From: Leucothrix mucor
Lineage (GTDB): Bacteria > Pseudomonadota > Gammaproteobacteria > Thiotrichales > Thiotrichaceae
Assembly: GCA_015662325.1 (NCBI GenBank)
Contig: DQUJ01000046.1
Coordinates: 1-10,520 of the forward strand
Length of the DNA stretch: 10,520 nt
Direction: 5' to 3'
The stretch's first letter is position 1. Each line of letters starts with the position of its first letter. The translations under genes and the position numbers were made by a program. Shown here one piece after another: positions 6,059 through 10,520 of this stretch. Under the pieces are notes generated by a model. It was not told the DNA's origin. It saw nothing but the letters and a program-made list of their open reading frames with translations, and ran no database searches.

Positions 6059-7408
6059 ATGATACCTATTCCTGAAAAAAATACATTCTATGCGATCGCG
6101 GCTATCGCCCTGCTTGCATTATTTTCAAGCTTTTATCCAAGCTTAATTCCCTTATGGAAACTGGCAATGGGCTTGTTTTTTGTGATTTTGTTAATGGATT
6201 ATCTGACGAGCTTCGCTAACATCAGTTCAATTATTGAAGTAAAACGCGATTTGCAAGGTTCTTTGCCGTTAGGTGTTACTCGTAACGTTAATTTACGCAT
6301 ACATAACCAAAGCAATAAAAGCCGTTCGTTGTCAATTTTTGATCATTTTCCAACACAGGTAAATAGTAAAGGTTTGCCTGTGTTTTTAAGTATCCCAGCA
6401 GAACAACACGCCGATGTAAGCTATAACATTACGCCTATCGAACGCGGTAAATTAGTCTTTCCACAGGTGCAAATTCAGCTTCAATCGCTGTTTAAATTCT
6501 GGAAACGCAATGTGTTTTTACCTGTCCATAGTGAAACACGGGTTTACCCTAACTTTGCGGCAATCAGTAATTACGCGCTATTAGCAACCGATAACAACTT
6601 AAGCCAGATGGGGATAATTAAGAAACGTCGTCGTGGCGAAGGGCAGGATTTTCATCAATTACGTGAATACCGCGAAGGCGACAGCCTAAGACAAATCGAC
6701 TGGAAAGCCAGCTCACGCGTACAAAAAATAATTTCGCGCGAATACCAAGATGAACGTGATCAAGAAATCATTTTCATGCTCGATTGCGGGCATCGCATGT
6801 TGGCTAAAGACGATGATTTATCTCATTTTGATCACACACTCAATGCGCTGTTATTACTGTCTTATGTGGCTTTACGACAAGGCGATGCCGTTGGTTTGGG
6901 TACGTTTGCAGCATCGGCAACCGATGAAAATGCTACCACAACAGATCAAACCCGTTGGCTAACGCCACGCAAAGGACAACACGTTGTTCAACATATTCTT
7001 AACGCTGTTTACGATTTACAACCCGGCAGTGAAGCACCTGATTATTCAAAAGCCGCCACTGATTTATTAGTGCGCCACAAGAAACGTTCTTTAGTAATTA
7101 TTTTAACTAACGTGCGTGATGAAGACACCGACGACCTACTCCCCGCTGTGACTTTATTGCGCAAACGCCATCTAGTATTAGTTGCCAGTTTAAAAGAAAC
7201 CAGCATAGAAAATACGATTGATAAACCGATTGATGATTTACAAAGCGCTCTTGATAACGCGGCGGCTCAACAGTATCTACAGTATCGCCAAAAGACGTTT
7301 GAACAACTGACTAATCATGGTATTAATACTTTGGACGTTAGCCCTAATAAGTTAACCGTGGAGTTGATTAATGCGTATTTGGGGATTAAGAGAAGCGGGT
7401 TACTATAA
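6059..7408 (+). CDS. DUF58 domain protein (vWA-like MoxR partner)
   Basis: This 449-residue protein has two N-terminal membrane helices (about 10-28 and 33-50) and then a large region likely in the cytosol. The DUF58 signature (PF01882) is clear: RRRGEGQDFHQLREY at 190-204 followed by REGDSLRQIDWKASSR at 205-220. The vWA-like part begins at IIFMLDCGHRM (237-247). A classical MIDAS motif would be DxSxS; here it is D-C-G-H-R, so metal binding through that site is doubtful. Residues 51-160 form a beta-rich region before the signature, as usual for the family. It is the expected partner of the MoxR ATPase upstream. The ATG at 6059 has no visible Shine-Dalgarno, because the preceding bases are repeat sequence plus an A-rich stretch. 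Exact function is unknown. Confidence 0.93.
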   Translation: MIPIPEKNTFYAIAAIALLALFSSFYPSLIPLWKLAMGLFFVILLMDYLTSFANISSIIEVKRDLQGSLPLGVTRNVNLRIHNQSNKSRSLSIFDHFPTQVNSKGLPVFLSIPAEQHADVSYNITPIERGKLVFPQVQIQLQSLFKFWKRNVFLPVHSETRVYPNFAAISNYALLATDNNLSQMGIIKKRRRGEGQDFHQLREYREGDSLRQIDWKASSRVQKIISREYQDERDQEIIFMLDCGHRMLAKDDDLSHFDHTLNALLLLSYVALRQGDAVGLGTFAASATDENATTTDQTRWLTPRKGQHVVQHILNAVYDLQPGSEAPDYSKAATDLLVRHKKRSLVIILTNVRDEDTDDLLPAVTLLRKRHLVLVASLKETSIENTIDKPIDDLQSALDNAAAQQYLQYRQKTFEQLTNHGINTLDVSPNKLTVELINAYLGIKRSGLL

Positions 7409-7418
7409 TTGTTAACAA

Positions 7419-7781
7419 ATGAATAAACCCAATAAATACCTAATCGCAATTGCGATATCTTTTGTTGTTGCAGGAATAATAGAACCATTCTTTTCCATCG
7501 CTAGTCAGCAAGGCATTTCGCTAGGGCATACGGGTATAATAGGAATTTTACTCTTTGGATGGTGTAAATCTCATGTCAAACTCCATTCAATCAAAGAACC
7601 AGCTGGTTCTGCCCTCATGTGTGGTTTCTTGGGTATCATAGGCGTCACACTTTATCTTTTCAGAGCTTTTGGAGCCAAAAAGGGGTTTATAAAAACACTT
7701 CTAGGTATTTTATACCTACTATTATGTTTAGCTCTTTATTTGCTGGTTACGTTTATTACTCAAGATATCATTAGAATGTAG
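7419..7781 (+). CDS. Small four-helix membrane protein of unknown function
   Basis: This 120-residue, very hydrophobic protein has likely membrane helices near 7-26, 36-50, 66-83 and 92-114. PAGSALMCGFLGIIGVTLYLFRAFG (61-85) followed by AKKGF looks like a conserved loop-helix motif of the kind seen in uncharacterised membrane proteins; I cannot assign a family. It starts 10 bases after the DUF58 stop and on the same strand, so it is probably co-transcribed. No clear ribosome site is visible. The amino-acid make-up and clean helix pattern argue that it is a real gene, but it is not a standard member of RDD/SpoIIM/MoxR clusters. Confidence 0.65.
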   Translation: MNKPNKYLIAIAISFVVAGIIEPFFSIASQQGISLGHTGIIGILLFGWCKSHVKLHSIKEPAGSALMCGFLGIIGVTLYLFRAFGAKKGFIKTLLGILYLLLCLALYLLVTFITQDIIRM

Positions 7782-7783
7782 GC

Positions 7784-7809
7784 GGCTAAAAAATCCTAGC
7801 CTGCTTTTT
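7784..7809 (+). terminator. Possible weak intrinsic terminator of the cluster
   Basis: GGCTA at 7784-7788 pairs with TAGCC at 7797-7801 around an 8-base loop, and TGC then TTTTT (7805-7809) follow. The stem is only 5 base pairs, so efficiency is uncertain, but the position just after the last stop codon fits. Confidence 0.4.
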
Positions 7810-7847
7810 ATTATCTACTTTTCATTATATTTATCTTAGAAAGACCT

Positions 7848-7868
7848 TTGCACGAGAGTATGGCGAGA
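7848..7868 (+). repeat. Short dispersed repeat, right copy
   Basis: TTGCACGAGAG, one T, then ATGGCGAGA. It matches the left copy at 25-44 in inverted orientation with one inserted base. The three bases GTA lie just outside both copies (22-24 and 7869-7871), which may be chance. The rest of the 161-base gap 7782-7942 is AT-rich and non-coding; an AAAAATT/AATTTTT inverted repeat at 7871-7888 is the only other structure seen. Confidence 0.55.
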
Positions 7869-7942
7869 GTAAAAATTGCATAATTTTTTCTATTTTTCTT
7901 AAAAATGAGGGTAATAGCAGGGCTTTCAATTAATTCTAGTTA

Positions 7943-8815
7943 TCATCCCCAGCCTAATTTATTCCTTAACACATGAAAATAATCGTAGCCTTCGGGGTGC
8001 ATGAGTTGCAATTTGTGTGATTTATTACGAATCACCACACGATCACCTGCACGTAAATTAATATTGGATTGCCCATCAAACGATACACGCGTATTTACGT
8101 TACGACTGTCGCACAGGCTGATACAAATCTGGCTTTCATTGCTCACCACTAAGGGACGGTTACTTAAGGTATGCGGACAAATTGGCACTAACACAACGGC
8201 GTTAAGCCCAGGGTGAATAATGGGACCACCACCGGATAATGAATAAGCAGTAGAACCAGTAGGCGTTGCCACTACAATACCATCTGCACGTTGTGTATTG
8301 ACAAATCTCTCATCAATGTAGGTAGTGAATTCGATCATGCGAATATCATTTCTGACATGCAAAACAACATCATTTAGGGCGATTCCCTCACCGAGACTTT
8401 TATCACCTCGAAAAGCTTCTGCATGTAGCAGCGAACGTTTTTCTAAGGTGTACTTACCTTCTAGTATTTTACCAAGCTGTTGACTGATTTCATCGGGTGA
8501 AATATCAACCAGAAAACCGAGTCGACCTAAGTTAATCCCAATCACAGGAATATCTCTATCACTCAATAAACGCCCTGCTTTCAATAATGTACCATCGCCA
8601 CCCACTACAATCGCAAGATCAATGTTTTTTGTAAAACGTTTATCGCTAAAAGCATCTAATTCAAGGTGTTTTGCGGCGGATGTATGTGCAACTATTGTAA
8701 AGTTTTCTGAAATCAAAAAAGCATGAAGCTTTTGCAAAGTGTCTGTTAGGCGTTTGCCTTCTTTATCAATACAGGATTGTTTAGAGAATAGCCCAATGGT
8801 TTTAAATTTTTTCAT
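7943..8815 (-). CDS. nadK: NAD kinase
   Basis: This enzyme of 290 residues, normal family length, phosphorylates NAD+ to NADP+ with ATP (or polyphosphate in some members) in the cytosol (PF01513). Diagnostic motifs are VVGGDGTLL at 70-78 with catalytic D74, GINLGRLGFL at 93-102, LNDVVLH at 147-153, and TPTGSTAYSL at 184-193 followed by SGGGP at 194-198. PICPHTLSNRPLVV at 211-224 is also conserved. The last glycine-rich motif is more often SAGGP; the Gly for Ala change is minor. The gene is transcribed away from hrcA with a 113-base shared upstream region. No clear Shine-Dalgarno or promoter of its own could be picked with confidence. nadK beside heat-shock or recN genes is a common arrangement in beta- and gammaproteobacteria. 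Confidence 0.97.
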   Translation of the reverse strand: MKKFKTIGLFSKQSCIDKEGKRLTDTLQKLHAFLISENFTIVAHTSAAKHLELDAFSDKRFTKNIDLAIVVGGDGTLLKAGRLLSDRDIPVIGINLGRLGFLVDISPDEISQQLGKILEGKYTLEKRSLLHAEAFRGDKSLGEGIALNDVVLHVRNDIRMIEFTTYIDERFVNTQRADGIVVATPTGSTAYSLSGGGPIIHPGLNAVVLVPICPHTLSNRPLVVSNESQICISLCDSRNVNTRVSFDGQSNINLRAGDRVVIRNKSHKLQLMHPEGYDYFHVLRNKLGWG

Positions 8816-8859
8816 AGATAAAATAAGCCGTTATCTTACAAAAGAAGCCGCTACTATAT

Positions 8860-8888
8860 CTTGAAAACTAAAATAAAGCCCTTATTTT
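8860..8888 (+). promoter_or_regulatory. Candidate hrcA promoter with overlapping palindrome
   Basis: CTTGAAA at 8860-8866 and CCCTTATTT at 8879-8887, 12 bases apart, resemble a sigma-32 promoter with a weakened -10. The same bases also read as a sigma-70 pair, TTGAAA (8861-8866) and TATTTT (8883-8888) with a 16-base spacer. A perfect inverted repeat, TAAAATAA (8869-8876) and TTATTTTA (8882-8889) with a 5-base centre, lies across the spacer and -10 and could be an operator. No CIRCE sequence is present. Confidence 0.45.
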
Positions 8889-8928
8889 AAAAGGAACGTA
8901 ATCATCCCTTTATGTACTATTTATAACA

Positions 8929-9987
8929 ATGAAAAATGATTCTACAGGTCTAAATGAACGCTCTAAACATTTATTAAAAGTGCTGATTGAAGGCTATATT
9001 GTTAATGGTCAACCGGTCGGTTCTACCATACTTGCTAAACGCAGTGGCTTGGATTTAAGCCCTGCGACGATTCGTAATGTGATGGCATCATTAGAAGATG
9101 CAGGTTACATTCATTCACCACACACCTCAGCGGGTCGCATTCCCACATCACAAGGTTATCGTTTATTTGTCGATACTTTAGTGAGCGTTAAGCCGATTAA
9201 AGAACAAGAACATTTTATCTTGCAAGAGCAAATGCAAGAGCAGTCTCAACTTGGATCATCCAGTGATTTAATTCATACCGCCTCTAATATGCTGTCGGGT
9301 TTAACCCAAATGGCAGGCATTATTGTTACGCCACAGATGGAAACACGTTCGATTCGTCATATTGAATTTTTACATTTATCGGCTACGCAAATTTTAGTGG
9401 TGTTAGTGATGTCGAATAACGATGTTGAGAATCGTATTATCAATGTCGATCGTGAATTTTCCACATCTGATTTACAACACACTAATAATTACTTAAATGA
9501 AGTATTAGTCGGCAAAGACCTGAAACAAGCACGCAAAGCCTTGCTGCAAGAAATGAAAGAAGTACGCGAAGACATGAATGCAATGATGTTATCTGCTATT
9601 AATTTAGGTGAAAAAGCGGTGTCGGGTTTAGCAGATGATCAACACGAAGAATGTGTGATTGCAGGTAGAACCAATCTGATGGATTATGATGACCTGTCGG
9701 ATGTTGAAAAATTACGCCAACTCTTCAACGCCTTTAATCACAAACAGGAAATGCTAGATTTACTCGATAAAAGTATGCAAGCCGATGGCATTCAGATTTT
9801 TATCGGCAGTGAATCGGGGCAAGATGTATTTGGTGATTGCTCTGTCGTCACAGCACCTTATCAAATAGATGATGATCACGTCGGTGTGCTGGGCGTTATT
9901 GGGCCTAAGCGGATGCAATATGAGCGTGTGATTCCCGTGGTGGATATTACCGCGCGCTTGTTAAGTGCTACTTTGAATGCAAAATAA
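8929..9987 (+). CDS. hrcA: Heat-inducible transcription repressor HrcA
   Basis: This 352-residue protein is full length for HrcA (PF01628). The N-terminal winged-helix DNA-binding domain (about 10-85) includes LNERSKHLLKVLIEGYI, PVGSTILAK and LSPATIRNVMASLEDAGYI (43-61). The diagnostic HTSAGRIPTSQGYRLFVD follows at 65-82. The remaining residues are the GAF-like dimerisation/effector domain, with HIEFLHL near 144-150 and GVIGPKRMQYERVIPVVD near 323-340. HrcA represses chaperone genes by binding CIRCE operators and is kept active by GroEL. The ATG is the first possible in-frame start (a stop lies two codons upstream) and has no nearby Shine-Dalgarno. It precedes grpE by 108 bases. Confidence 0.97.
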   Translation: MKNDSTGLNERSKHLLKVLIEGYIVNGQPVGSTILAKRSGLDLSPATIRNVMASLEDAGYIHSPHTSAGRIPTSQGYRLFVDTLVSVKPIKEQEHFILQEQMQEQSQLGSSSDLIHTASNMLSGLTQMAGIIVTPQMETRSIRHIEFLHLSATQILVVLVMSNNDVENRIINVDREFSTSDLQHTNNYLNEVLVGKDLKQARKALLQEMKEVREDMNAMMLSAINLGEKAVSGLADDQHEECVIAGRTNLMDYDDLSDVEKLRQLFNAFNHKQEMLDLLDKSMQADGIQIFIGSESGQDVFGDCSVVTAPYQIDDDHVGVLGVIGPKRMQYERVIPVVDITARLLSATLNAK

Positions 9988-10009
9988 GTCATCACACAAG
10001 TATTTTCCA

Positions 10010-10029
10010 CAAAATATTTTTGTATTTTG
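10010..10029. repeat. AT-rich inverted repeat between hrcA and grpE
   Basis: CAAAATA at 10010-10016 and TATTTTG at 10023-10029 form a perfect 7-base inverted repeat around TTTTTG. It abuts the grpE -35 element. It could be a weak end-of-transcript structure for hrcA or a protein-binding site; both are guesses, as AT-rich repeats arise easily by chance. Confidence 0.4.
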
Positions 10030-10058
10030 CTTGAATTATTGATTATCTCCCCCCATTT
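10030..10058 (+). promoter_or_regulatory. Sigma-32 (RpoH) heat-shock promoter of grpE
   Basis: CTTGAA at 10030-10035 matches the sigma-32 -35 core, and CCCCATTT at 10051-10058 matches the -10 consensus CCCCATNT in full. The gap is 15 bases. The expected start is around 10065, leaving a leader of about 30 bases before the grpE ATG. Confidence 0.85.
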
Positions 10059-10095
10059 TGTAACCCAATTCAAATTTAACAGGTAGATCGAAGCC

Positions 10096-10520
10096 ATGAG
10101 TCAATCCAAAGAAAATGATGAACAAGCGCTAAATGATATAAAAGATGAGCTTGAATCTATGCATGAATCAGCAGAACCACAAACAGAATCTGACAATGAA
10201 GCAAATGTGGAAACTAATGACACTGATTCTGACGATGTAGTCACCATCGAAAGCTTACAAACTGATCTTGAAGCTGCCACAGCAAAAGCAGATGAGAACT
10301 GGGAAACCGTTCTACGCATGAAAGCGGATTTAGAAAACACGCGTCGTCGTAACGAAAAACAAGTCGAAGATGCGCATAAATACGCAGTTAAAAAATTCAT
10401 TGAAGAATTATTACCCGTTGCAGACAGCATGGAAATGGGGCTGGCGGCGGAAGGCGATGTAGATCAAATAAAAGAAGGTGTTGCTTTAACGAAAAAAGTG
10501 TTTGATACCGCAATGGAAAA
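10096..10520 (+). CDS. grpE: GrpE nucleotide exchange factor (5' part; cut by window end)
   Basis: The reading frame from ATG 10096 stays open to the end of the window: 141 complete codons, with the C-terminal beta-domain missing. GrpE releases ADP from DnaK in the DnaK-DnaJ-GrpE chaperone cycle. The first 50 or so residues are acidic and low in complexity, as is usual for the variable N-terminus. A long helix follows, with the conserved WETVLRMKADLENTRRR and then KYAVKKFIEELLPVADSMEM of the GrpE dimerisation region (PF01025). An AGG at 10081-10083 lies a little far (12 bases) from the start. The gene follows hrcA and has its own sigma-32 promoter; dnaK is expected downstream, outside the window. 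Confidence 0.95.
   Translation, partial: MSQSKENDEQALNDIKDELESMHESAEPQTESDNEANVETNDTDSDDVVTIESLQTDLEAATAKADENWETVLRMKADLENTRRRNEKQVEDAHKYAVKKFIEELLPVADSMEMGLAAEGDVDQIKEGVALTKKVFDTAME

Noticed and set aside
134..7408. Anti-phage defence island based on a MoxR-vWA pair
   Set aside because: No nuclease, toxin, NLR, protease or other effector domain is seen. The gene set matches a conserved envelope cluster rather than conflict systems.
7871..7888. Terminator formed by AAAAATT/AATTTTT
   Set aside because: The stem contains only A-T pairs and is too weak; such repeats are expected by chance in this AT-rich gap.
8912..8926. Four-codon leader peptide before hrcA
   Set aside because: It is too short to distinguish from chance, and no attenuator-type hairpins accompany it.
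10101..10430. Ser-rich open frame on the - strand
   Set aside because: It lies opposite grpE, whose conserved dimerisation helix is clear on the + strand; the Ser-rich product reflects GrpE acidic codons read backwards.

Overview
The window looks like chromosomal DNA from a moderately AT-rich proteobacterium, most likely a gammaproteobacterium. The evidence is an hrcA gene directly upstream of grpE, a textbook sigma-32 type heat-shock promoter in front of grpE, and an RDD/SpoIIM/DUF4129/DUF4350/MoxR/DUF58 gene set of the form common in that class. Genus cannot be named from the sequence. Codon use and base composition look uniform, and there is no phage, integrase, transposase, tRNA or CRISPR.

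Region 1 (134-7781, all + strand) is an envelope-associated cluster. Four tightly coupled genes come first: an RDD membrane protein, a SpoIIM-like (DUF95) membrane protein, a DUF4129 membrane protein and a DUF4350 membrane protein. They are separated by 10 bases and then by two 4-base ATGA overlaps. A MoxR AAA+ ATPase and a DUF58 (vWA-like) membrane-anchored protein follow, then a small four-helix membrane protein. The expected arrangement is a cytosolic MoxR ATPase acting with the DUF58 partner on or with the integral membrane proteins. Its substrate and purpose are unknown for this family of clusters.

The cluster is interrupted twice by non-coding repeats. Before moxR (4811-4910) lies a C/G-rich hairpin plus a strand-specific G-quadruplex motif. 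Between moxR and the DUF58 gene (5969-6042) lies a long imperfect palindrome of MITE-like form. moxR has its own plausible promoter and Shine-Dalgarno sequence, so it may be transcribed separately from the upstream four genes. A short 20-base sequence occurs in inverted orientation just outside both ends of the cluster (25-44 and 7848-7868).

Region 2 (7943-10520) is housekeeping. nadK (NAD kinase) lies on the - strand, divergent from hrcA (heat-inducible transcription repressor), which is followed by grpE (DnaK nucleotide exchange factor, cut by the window end). The grpE promoter matches the sigma-32 consensus very well. The hrcA promoter region has a weaker sigma-32/sigma-70 hybrid signal overlapped by a perfect 8-base inverted repeat. 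No CIRCE operator (the usual HrcA target) was seen upstream of either gene, so HrcA probably acts elsewhere or through a diverged site.

Nothing here is clearly a new system. The MoxR-centred membrane cluster is the real functional unknown. The inverted flanking repeat, the G-quadruplex motif and the two promoter palindromes are the structural observations most worth checking.
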